64,000 bases of DNA. It comes from Branchinecta lynchi (lineage: Eukaryota; Arthropoda; Branchiopoda; Anostraca; Branchinectidae). The stretch lies in contig JAKZAP010000018.1 of the NCBI GenBank assembly GCA_023053575.1, forward strand, positions 4,526,001 to 4,590,000, written 5' to 3'. How positions within the stretch are numbered: the first letter of the stretch is position 1; every line of letters begins with the position of its first letter. Below the pieces are notes generated by a model that was not told the origin of the DNA, searched no databases, and was given only the letters and a program-made list of their open reading frames with translations. Below are positions 13,201 to 25,200 of the stretch, in pieces. A program made the translations under genes and the position numbers.

Positions 13201-16200
13201 TTATGTCAATGATATATCTAGTGTTTGCTAGGTGTCTTCCCACCAAGTTTCATCTCGATCCCTCCACTCATAGCGTTTCCCAAGATTTCCGGTTGACCCC
13301 TCCAGCTCCCCCAAAAGTCACCGGATCCGGTCCGGATTTTAAGTGGGTCGTCTGAGGCATGAGGCCTTTCCAAATATCAAGTTCCGTCGAGATCCGATCA
13401 CCCGTTCAAAAGTTATAAATACCTCAAGATTCCGGATTCCCCCTCCCTCCACTCCCCCCACAGTGCCCGAATTGGCTCGGTTATGTCAATTGTGTATCTA
13501 GTGTTTGCTAGGTGTCTGCACACCAAGTTTCATCTCGATCCCTCCACTCATAGCGTTTCCCAAGATTTCCGGTTGCACCCTCCAGCTCCCCCCAAAAGTC
13601 ACCGGATCCGGTCCGGATTTTAAGTGGGTCGTCTGAGGCATGAGGTCGTTCCAAATATCAAGTTTCATCGAGATCCGGTCACCCGTTCAAAAGTTATAAA
13701 TACCTCAAGATTCCGGATTCCCCCTCCCTCCACTCTCCCGACAGTGCCCGAATCGGCTCGGTCATCTCAATGATGTATCTAGTGTTTGCTAGGTGTCTTC
13801 CCACCAAGTTTCATCTCGATCCCTCCACTCATAGCGTTTCCCAAGATTTCCGGTTGCCCCCTCCAGCTCCCCCCAAAAGTCACCGGATCCGGTTCGGATT
13901 TTAAGTGGGTCGTCTGAGGCATGAGGTCGTTCCAAATATCAAGTTTCATCGAGATCCGATCACCCGTTCAAAAGTTAAAAATACCTCAAGATTCCGGATT
14001 CCCCCTCCCTCCACTCCCCCCACGGTGCTCGGATCGGGGAAGTGACTATTTCCAACTTAATCATTTGGGGTCCCTGATACGCCTGCCAAGTTTTATCGTC
14101 CTAGCTTATGTGGAAGTGCCCGAACTAGCAAAACCTGGACAGACCGACAGACCGACGGACGGACAGAAATTGCGATCGCTATATGGCACTTGGCCGAAGG
14201 GCAAGTGCCATAAAAACGAATTATTACCGAATCAACTTCTACGTTGTGACCGTACTATCTGTAAACAACAACAACGAACCTATCTGCCGTCTCGGAAAGT
14301 TTTATTTCCGGATTGTTTTGAGCTTGTTCCACCCTTCTAACAATAGTAACTGTTAGTTACTAATTTCGTTCCAAACTCGTGAAAATTTACTACGCTGACC
14401 GTTCCGACCTTCTCGAAATAGTAACCATTTTCTTACCACGCTCGGGAGCGTAGTGGTTACTACGAATCTCTGTGATGTGACTGATCGGATTAGCCCGTGG
14501 CACGATATTGTTGATGAAACCAGAAATATGCGTTCCAGCCTTTACGCCAAGAAGCCGGGATTCATGACGTCACGCGTAGTAACTACTACGGTAAGTAGGG
14601 CGAAACAAGCTCTTTGTCCTCCGCTGTCACGACTGCCGTATTCACGACGCCAACGGTTCTTTTCTTGTATTGTTTAAACGGTTATGTACGGTAAGGCAAC
14701 TTACCGTGCTTCCCGTCGTCTCATAGAGGGGACACTTTGGTTTAATCCTGTAGAGTTCCATAGGGATTTGACGGGCTAATGTTGCCAGTGGGTTGCCTCC
14801 CAATCCTGTAACTACCATAGCTCCAAGATCAGCTACGTAGTTCCCTTTGCGGAATGTTGCTATACGGCCACCGACTCGATCCTAGAAAAACGGGAAGATT
14901 CGAATGTATTATACTGTCACAACTTTGATAACATCCGACACAGGGATGCAAAATTTCAATGGAGAACACTTGAATAATTCTAGGGTGGAAGGTGAAAAGA
15001 CTTGCGACATTTATCGATGTTGTTTTTCAGTGTGACCCTGTTCGCCGAGTACCTGTCAGTCAAACAAAGAAATAAGAGCGTGTTTCACCCTCTTAATAAT
15101 AGTAACTACTAGTTACTATTTCCGGTCCAACCTCTTGAAAATTTACTAGGCTGACCGTTCCAACCTTTTTCGAAGCAGTAACTATTTGCTTACCACGCTC
15201 GGGAGCGCAGTGAGCGTGGTAACTACGAATCCCTGTGACAAAATTGGTCGGATTAGCCCGTGGCATGATATTTTGCTGAAAATAGAAAAATGCGTTCCAG
15301 CCTTGACGCCAAGAAGCAAGGGTTCGTGACGTTGTACATAGTGACAATGGTAAGTAGGGTGGAACACGCTCTAAGTGTGTCATTCTTCTCGATGTAAGAT
15401 TCTTTTTTCATTATTCTTAATAGGTTAGGCGAAGAGCTTATAGTATTTAAATTTGCCAAAAAATAGAAAAGCAATAGAAGTTGTCAACGGGCTGAAGGCA
15501 TATTAGTTGCGTTTTTGCAGATACCATGGTATCTGTTACCACGGTAATTGGATCTGCAATTAGTCATTTTTGCAGCTATCGTGGTATCTGATACACGGTG
15601 CTCTGCAAAAACTACTATTGCCAAAATTGCACTTTTCGAAGTCACCCCAAAAGAAAAACAGATATTCAATTACATCACTAAGTGCTAAACTTCTTTCTCA
15701 CCAATCTGATCAAATTTGATGAAAGTGAAATGACTTCAGATACCACGACCAGTTACCACGGTCGGACCCTGGTATGTGGATATCTGTTACCCCGATAACT
15801 GACCAGATACCACGATAACTGCAAAAACGCCCTTTGACCGTGGTATCAGATACCATGATAACTGCAAAAACGATTTTAGACCGTGGTATCAGATACCATG
15901 GTATCTCCAAAAACGCAACTATTGACGCGCTGAGTATTTCACACTGGGCTACACAACCTCTGCGTCGTGCTTGCGGGGACGCAACGCAGAGCTGACGCAG
16001 ACAAATAAAACGCAACGCAAGAGTAGAAGGTTTGAAGCCAAGCTGACCGTTCATTACGAAAGAAATAGAAAACCATAATTTTCTGGGATTCTTCTTGATC
16101 AGCTAATTACCCCTCTAGGATGATGTGAGAGGGATAATTATAAATTCGGATATTTCGGTTGCACTTCCGGCAAACCATCCTCAGCGCTGCGTCGTTGCGT

Positions 16201-19200
16201 CGACGCGTACACATCAGATTGCTAATGATGAAAAAAAGAAACGAAGATTCAGCAGAAACCGAGAAAGGAAAACGTAAATGCGCACCCAGCGTGAAAGCTA
16301 CACGCGCAGGTGTGAAACGTACGCTACGCAACACAAGATAGACGCAACGCGTCAATATGAAAGCGACTTGACGATAACCGATTTAGCTTGCGGCGCAACA
16401 ATATGGCGAACACGGTAACGACGTACAAATACATATCAGTTTGGGATACTGCTCTTGATTTGGCTTAGCCTATGTGGGAAAAAGTTGAATAAAGAAAATT
16501 ACAAGAGCTACGAGCTCAAATGGCACTTGTTACGAGTAGGCATTACAAGAAAGTAGATGAGAACGTCACAAAATACACCCGCCATCCAGAAATGTGGTTC
16601 GAAAATAGAAATAGAATATTTAGTTTCACTCACTTCTGAGCAGTCCGGCATCGTCTCGATCATCTGTAGCAAATGCACATGACTGTTCAAGCTTCCAAAT
16701 TTCAGCCCAATAAATCCATTCGCTTGATCCCTAGACGTGCTACACGATTTCCGGTACTCCCCCTATCTCCCAATACCGTGGCCGAATCTGGTTCGGACTA
16801 AAAAATGGACCATATAAAGCATCTTCTTTTATATCAGCTATCAAGTTTCACTCGAATCTGAGCATTTTTAGAAAATTCCGGTACGCCCCCCCCCCCACCA
16901 ACATTGTCGGATCCGGTTCTGGCCCAAAATATGTCATCTAGGGTACATGCTCTCTCTACATTCCATGCTTCATTTAAACTGATGCACTCGTTTGACCCCT
17001 ATACGAGCGTCAAAGTTTCCGACAATCTCCTTCCAACTCCCCCCTACTGTGGCCGAACAGGACTTGAAACCATAAACGTCGTATCTCCTAATTCCCTCTT
17101 CCTGTCCATTAAGTTTTACTGAAATTGGAGCATAGCCTATCTGCAAGTTTCCAGTACCCCTCCCCCCCCCCCCTAGCTTGGCCGAATCCAATAGGCATAA
17201 TGCTTGTTCTCTCTATTAAGTTCCGTGCCAATCCCTCTGCTTTTAGAGTTTTTTTTAGTTTCCCCCCCCCCCAACACCAATGGACGCGAACCGTACTTGA
17301 CACTGGACATCCGAGGCGATAGCTCTTTCCACCAGACAAGTTTCATTCAAATCCGATCACCCGTTCAAAAGTTATGCACGAAACTAGATTCCGGACTCCC
17401 CACCCATCCACTCCCCCCACGATGGTTGGATCGGGGAAACGGCTGGTCTCAAGTCAATCTGTTCGGATCCGTGACATACCTGACATGTTTCATCGCCCTA
17501 GCACATCAGGAAGTATGCCGAACTCGCAGGATCGCCAGAAATCCGGACCCCCACCCCAACTCCCCCACAGTGCCCGGATCTGTTCCGGTTATGTCAATGG
17601 CGTATCTACGACTTGTGCTTGTTCTTCCCACCAAGTTTCATCTCGATCCCTCCATTCAAAGTGTTTCTCAAGATTTCCGGTTCCCTACTCCAACTCCCCC
17701 CAGTGTCGTCGGATCCAGTCCGGATTTAAAGTGGGACGTCTGAGACACGAGGTCATCCTAAATATCAACTTTCATCAAGATCTGATCACTCGTTTGTAAG
17801 CTAAAAATATCTAATTTTTCCAGATTCCCCCTCCCTCCGTCCCCCACCCCCAGATCGTCGGATCGGGGAAGTGACTATTTCCTATTTAATCTGGTCGGGT
17901 CCCTGACATGCCTGCCAATTTTCATCGTTCCAGCACATCAGGAAGTACCGAAGTGGCGGGATCGCTACAAATTCGGACTTCTCCCCCCCCCCAACTCCCC
18001 CAAAGTGAGCGGATCCGTTCCGGTTATATCAGTCACGTATCTAGGACTTGTGCTTGTGCTGTCCACCAAGTTTCATCCCGATCTCTCCACTCTAAATGTT
18101 TTCCAAGATTTCCGGTTTCCCCCTCCAACTCCCCCCAATGTCACCGGATCCGGTCTGGATTAAAAATGGAGCGTCTGAGACACGCGGTCCCTCCGTATAT
18201 CAAGTTTCATAAAGATCCGATAACCCGTTCGTAAGCTAAAAATATCTCATTTTTCGTAATTTTTCCGGATTCCCCCTCCCGCCACTCCCCTCCAGATGGT
18301 CGGATCGGGGAAGCGACTATTTCTAATTTAATCTGGTCCAGGCCCTGATATGCCTGCCAAGTTTCATCGTCCTAGCTTATCTGGAAGTGCCCGAACTAGC
18401 AAAACCGGGACCGACTGACGGACAGAAATTACAATCGCTATATGGCACTTGGCCGAAGGGCAAGTGCCATAAAAACTGGAGGAGGCTGTCCGCTTTTGAA
18501 CGATCAGAATGATTGGCTGAGTTATAAAACGTTATATTACGACCTTTTAAAATTAACTAAAAAGCCGGCTTATTTTTATACGTTTACTTCAAAAACACCG
18601 GATTATTTTTTAGATTTAAAATTTTTTCCACAACAGGCTCTGATGGGGACGTACAGAACATGGCCGGGCCCCGGGCAAGATCAGCTACACAACTGAACAC
18701 CTACATTTAAACAAGAGAACAAACGTGCTTTTTCGGGCCTCTCCTCAAATCGCTGCTGAGTTTCACGGCTAATGAATGAAATATCAGAAGTTGTAGATAG
18801 GCTATCAGATGATAATAGACGTTGCAAATATCAGACTGAAAATCTGCAGTTTTTAGTGTTCTCTTTATTGACACTGATATTTTCTGGGAACCCCCGCTGT
18901 AGTAGCTAGATATTCAACGATATAGGTATACGTATACTACAGATCAGAGAGGGAAAATTCAAAATATGAAAATCGACTATTTAAGTGTATATGTGACCGC
19001 TAACTAGAATTTCGTTTCTTAGCCCTTTTCGGTTAAAATTTTAAATGTTAAGTTTTACGGAAAAATAACATGTAAATGTCATATCACTGATTTTTTTAAA
19101 CATTAGTTTGAAATCGCACATCCTTGTCTTACATGTAAACACATTTGCAGTCTTCGAGCCTATTTAATTGAATAAGTGATGGGTAACTGGACTATCGTAT

Positions 19201-22200
19201 TAGCACTATTTGGTTAAACTTTAAGACTGGTATAAACAGTTACTTACCCTTCCTTCAAGGACGAACACTTCAAATCCGAAATGCTGTAACTGCTGAGCGG
19301 CCATAAGCCCTGCAATGCCGGCTCCAATCACAACCACCCTCCCCTTTTTGACCCTGCCAAAAGACGGGGTTAGTTTCTTATATATTCCGAAGTTGATGAG
19401 TCCGTATCGATCCAAGTAAGCATGAAGTCGTCGCAGGAGCTCGGCGTCACTGTTATAGGGAGGCTCGACCTGAGCAGCCGCTGCCGAGAGAGTGACCTCT
19501 TGGTTGGGGTTGTTGTTCCAAAGCTGAAGCTAAAACGAAGAGACGACTGAATGTCATACTGGATTCCTTAAAGTTTAACTGAAAAGCCCAATTATTTAAA
19601 TGTCATTTAAATATTCTTTGAGCCCAAGCTGACTTTGAAACATTTATTCCAACAATGTTTTCAACGGATACGTCAGCTACGATTCTTCATCAGCGATATT
19701 TCGGCCCTTCTTGGCAAGGGTCCTCGTCAGGCTGTCAGTCCTCTTGTTCAACTTCGGGGAAGGAAACAAACCACAGGTTTGACAGGTTTGTAAACAAACC
19801 ACAAGGTTTGACAGGTTTGTTTCCTTCCCCGAAGTTGAACAAGAGGACTGACAGCCTGACGAGGACCCTTGCCAAGAAGGGCCGAAATATCGCTGATGAA
19901 GAATCGTAGCTCACGTATCCGTTGAAAACATTGTTGGAATGAATATATGTCATTTAACTGAATACACTGAATTATTTGGATTCTGCAAAGGGATTTTTTT
20001 TTATTTTACACTGTCTGATCTAGTTACGACGTTCAGAATATCTGCGGCCGTTCCCACAGTGTAAATTCTACTATGACTCTGGAAATTTTAATCTCAACAC
20101 GAACGCGGCTTTCAGTGGGCAGTGGTGAGATTGGTGAAGACTGCTTAGTGCCTGAACAAAAAAAAAATCATAAATCTCGTACGGCATACAACAAAAATAC
20201 AAGCGCATAGAGGTACCACAAATCACACGTAGATTCTACTATTTGAAAATCGATTATTCGTGAATAGCGGAACAACGAAGTAACGCAGTTTCAGCGGGTC
20301 TTCAAGCTAATTTAAGTGAATAAGTGATTGGTAACTAGATGTTCTTGCTCAGTCCTTTTCAGTTAAACTTTAAAGACACCTAACTGTTATCTGTTTACAT
20401 TAATAATACTAATACTGCAAAAAGAATAAGGCCACAAAGCCTCTACAAAATTCTTTTTTACATGTAGGGTCGTGCATTTGAGTATAAGTAAGCATTTTTC
20501 AATTTCTCTATTAAACTGGCTCAGTGACGGGAAAAAGAATAAGGCCACAAAGCCTCTACAAAATTCTTTTAAACATGTAGGGTCGTGCATTTGAGTATAA
20601 GTAAGCATTTTTCAATTTCTCTATTAAACTGGCTCAGTGACGGGCTATTTGCTGTTTCTTCAGGTAGTTAAGGTATCAGGTATCAGCACTAGCCTTGACA
20701 GGCCAAGCTGGCGGTGCTGATCTCCGTCTCTCTGCCCTCAGCCAGGAAGTGCAATGGGGGTTGGGGGCCAGCCATCCTGTGCTTTCACACACCCTTCCTG
20801 TCACCTTCCCCAGATTTCTCCAGGTACCCATTTGAAGCTGGGTGGACTTTGGCTTGTCTTACAGGGTAACGCCACTAAACCCCGTCCCAAACCAAACAGT
20901 AGGCACTACCGAGACTCGAACAAGCGACCCTTCACTTGCGAGTCCGGCGCGCTAACCACTCGGCCACGGACTGATTCTTCAGGTAGTTGGTTCAGAGTGA
21001 AGCGGCACGCGATTTCTTAAGCGCCACCGACTGACGTCTTTGTAGGACCTCTCCCTAGTGAGTTCGAGACTATGACGTTAGTTGTTGTAATTGAAAGAGA
21101 AGATGTCGTCAGCTTCGACGTTTTCATACATACCGCGGCATAGTTTAAATGTCTCAATGATGTGATGAGTTCTCCCTGTGGAAACGGTATACCAGGATAT
21201 GGAGTTAAAGTCGTTAAAGTCTAAATAGTGTAATTCCTTTAAAACTAGGCTCTGCTTTTAACAAAGTACCCTGACCAGTCCAGTCATACACAAATTCTCA
21301 ATTTTTGAGCATGGCATGGTACCCCTGTGAAATTTGGTTAAACTGAGACTGGTTACATACCTAAATAGGGTCTTCTTCCTGTCCTAGATAAAAAGATACA
21401 TGATTTTACTTTCTATCCAACCTCATTTTCCAATTTACAAAATGTTAGAGCAAATTTGAAAATTGGAAAATGAGGTTGGATAGAAAGTGAAATCTTTTGA
21501 AGAAGACCCTATTTAGGTATGTAGTCAGTCTTAATTTAACCAAATTTCACAGGGGTGATGCCCGTGCTTCAGGGCATGGTGCCCCAACGTACGGGCACCA
21601 TGCTCATACATTCAGGCATGCCCAGACGTTGGGGCACCATGCCCAAAAACTGAGGATTTGTGTATAACTGGACCAGTCCCAGGGACTGAACGGGGCTATA
21701 GCATTACCAGAGGTTGAGAATACGCGGGCTAATCCCTCTAGCTAAGATATGGGGGGGGGGGGCTTACAATTCGATTCCGGATGTACAGGAAAACCCGATG
21801 GGAGGCAGCAGGTAATTGGGCAATGTCGGGGAAACACGAGGCTTCCTGTGACGTCATGGAGTCGTGGGGCAGACGACTTTGGAAAGCTGCTCCCTCCAAA
21901 CCTAAAAAGATAAGCAGCTTTGGGTTGACGAGAGTGTAATTTACGTTGTGGGGAAATTAGAAGCCTGCCAGAAGTTCCATAGCCGATAACACAAGGATGC
22001 GCAGTTTCAAAAGATGGCACTTGGGATGTTATCTGTTATAATTTTGCAAACGTTATGCACTGAATGATACACGTAACAAACATAGTCAAGAATAGCCAAA
22101 AAACCGCCGCTGAATTTCCCGATATCAACGGGAAGTCAGCAGATATTTTTCCGGCGGTTTCCAGCTCTTCTTGTATGCATAACGTTAAAAGCGTAACATT

Positions 22201-25200
22201 TGCAAATCATCACACCAAACATAGTAAGTATTATTTGTTGAAACTGCGCAATCCTTGTAAGGTAAGGCACAATTTTAATGGCAAATATAAATAAACCTGG
22301 TGTTTCTCAAAAGCGTCAGACATGCCAGTGGCATAAAAAACGACGCTTCAGTAATTCTGATGGGTTTGTAAAAAATATTAATACAATTCTAGCCTAAGGC
22401 ATTGTAAAGAAAAAACAAACTTGTGTTATCTATTACGAAAGTTCTAACAGTGCTATTACGTTCTGTTTTTATGGCACTTGAGCTTACTCAAGTGCCATAT
22501 AGCGATTGTAATTTCTGTCCGTCAGTCGGTCTGTCGGTCTGTCGGTCCCGGTTTTGCTAGTTCGGGCACTTCCAGATAAGCTAGGACGATGAAACTTGGC
22601 AGGCATATCAGGGACCGGACCAGCTCAACTTAAAATTAATCATTTCTTCAATCCGACTTTCCCCGGATCCGGGAGTCCGGAAACTGTAAAGCAAAAGTGG
22701 AGCGAAAAGTAGCAAAAAAAAGGGCTGCCCGAGTGCGGGAGCGAACCAGGAACCTCTGAGTTATAAGTCCAACGCTCTACCAACTGAGCCACAAGTCCAT
22801 GTATGAGAGAGCGAATGCGGGAGTACAAACAAAGTGGATAATCTAAACAAATTACATTGTTAGGATAATGGAACTTGTCAGGAATATTGGATGTATTAGG
22901 GAGCGTATGCGGGAGTATATATTGTTAAAAGATTGACGACCTGATTAACCTGGACATAGTCAAGAAACATAAATAATAGTTTGGGCACTTCCACGCAAGC
23001 TAGGACGATGAAACTTCGCAGGCATATCGGAATCGGAATCGTTTATTAATAAAACAGCTGTCGTAGCCTTCTCGTTGACGAGACGCTAAATTACGCTATT
23101 CTTTACAAATTCAAAATAAATATATATCAAGGTACTACACTTCTTTGTTATAACGGTCAGTAAAAAATGGCACGAACGAGTGGGCGAACCGGTTTGTTCT
23201 GGTTTTCACAGGCACAAGCTTATTGCAGCGACGGGTACGACTAGTACTTGGGGCGTCAGGTGGAAGAATGGATCTGTGTTTGTCACTAGCGAGCAGATTA
23301 CGGCCGAAGTTCATTATAAGTTCGTTTCGACGGTCGAACAAGGTAGGTAACCGTAAGTCTCGTAGCGCTTGCTCGTATGTTAGGTACTTCGGGCCTAATG
23401 TTATTTTTGCCGCACGCTTCTGGACGGCTTCAATTTCCTCTGTTAGGTAAACGGTGTTCTGGATTTGAGGGCCCCACACTGGGCAACAATACTCGAGTAT
23501 CGGCCTTACGTTAGTAACATAAGCTTGGCGGAGATCAGAAACGCTGAAACCCAGCCTGCGCATTGATGTTAAGGTCAGTAGTGCGTAATGTCCTTTCTGC
23601 ACGATTTTCTCAATATGTGGCCGAAAAGAGCAGTCACTGCTAAAAATGACGCCCAGGATTGTAGCTCCTTTAGAGACTGGGAATTGAGTGTCGGGTTGCG
23701 AAACGTCCCGTTTGAGCAGGTTAAACCTTACCACTTTGGATTTCTGCTGGTTGATTTCGAGGCTGTTTCTTTCGCATTGTGCTTTGAATTCAGAAAGTAA
23801 AGTTTGGCTAAACTGTGGTATTGGAGTTGAACCTTCAATCGGAGTTGAGTCGTCAACAAACTTAAATCGTTCCTCGAAATCAGAAAGCACGGAATTGATC
23901 ACGGCCAGGAAAAGTAGAGCTGCTAATTTTGTACCCTGAGGTGCGCCACAGGTAAGTTCAGTCCAGTCGGAGTTAACGTCGCTGCTGTAAAGTGCATAGA
24001 CACACTGGCGTCTGTTACGCAAAAAGTCAATGACCAGCAATAGTATATGCCTCATTGCGCCCATGGTTCTTAGGTTGGTAACAGCAACAAGATGCTTGAT
24101 CAGGTCGAAAGCCTTACGAAAGTCGACCAGTAACAAATCAAGGATTACACCGCCTTTATCCAGCCATTCAAGGATTAGATGGAACAGCCTGACTAGGTAA
24201 ACTGCGGTGCTGCTGCCTCGGATACAACCATACTGGTAGACGTCCATGGACGGTGACACTTGGGACAAAAGTTGTCTATAAATGAATGTCTCAGCAACTT
24301 TTGCAAGGTTGGGCGTTACTGAAATAGGCCTTAGTTGATCGCAGGACTGGGGGGTTTTCACTTTAGGTATCACCCGAACATACGCTTTTTTCCACGCCCC
24401 TGGAAACTTTTGCTCTCGGAAGCACTGGTTTATTATCGAGGCGACGGGCTTTGCTAGAAATGGTGCGAACTCTCGGAGCAGGGATACGGGTAGCTCGCCA
24501 GGCTACGAAGCACAGTTTTTCCTCAGTTTTTCTATCTCCTTAGACCCGACCAGACTTAAGTTGGAAATAGTCACTTGCCCGATCCGACCATCGTGGGGGA
24601 GGGGGCGGAATCCGGAAAATAGGGACATTCATCACTTTCGAACGGGTGATCGGATCTTAATGAAACTTGATATCTGGAAAGATCTCGTGTCTCAGATGTC
24701 TCATTTCGAGTCCGGACCGGATCCGATGAATCTTGGGGGTGGGTCTTGAGGGGAGTGGAGGGACGGGGAATCCGGAAAAATTTGGAAAAATTAAATATTT
24801 TCAGCTTACGAACGGGTCGTCGGATCTTAACGAAACTTGGTATATGGAAGGACCTCATGTCTCAGACGCCGGTGACATTGGGGGGAGTTGGAAGGGGAAA
24901 CCGGAAATCTTGAAAAACGCTCAGAGTGGAGAGATCCGGATGAAACTTGGTAGAAAGAACAAGCACAAGTCCTAGATACCTGACTGACATAACCGGAACG
25001 GATCCGCTCACTTTGGGGGAGTTGGGGGGGGGAGTCCTAATTTCTAGTGATCCCGCGAGTTCGATGCTTCCTGATGTGCTAGGACAATGAAAATTGGCAA
25101 GCATGCCAAGGACCCGACCAGATTAAATAGGAAATAGTCACTTCCCCGATCTGACCATCTGGGGGGGGTGGAGGGACGGGGAAGCCAAAATTGAGGTATT

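Noticed and set aside
17204..17799. Open frames of 140-180 codons across 17204-17799
   Set aside because: They follow family 1 monomers, occur in two overlapping frames, and repeat with the array. No domain or start context.
22640..22828. Peptide with [17 protein letters not shown]
   Set aside because: This is a familiar spurious translation of a tRNA-like sequence, not a protein.
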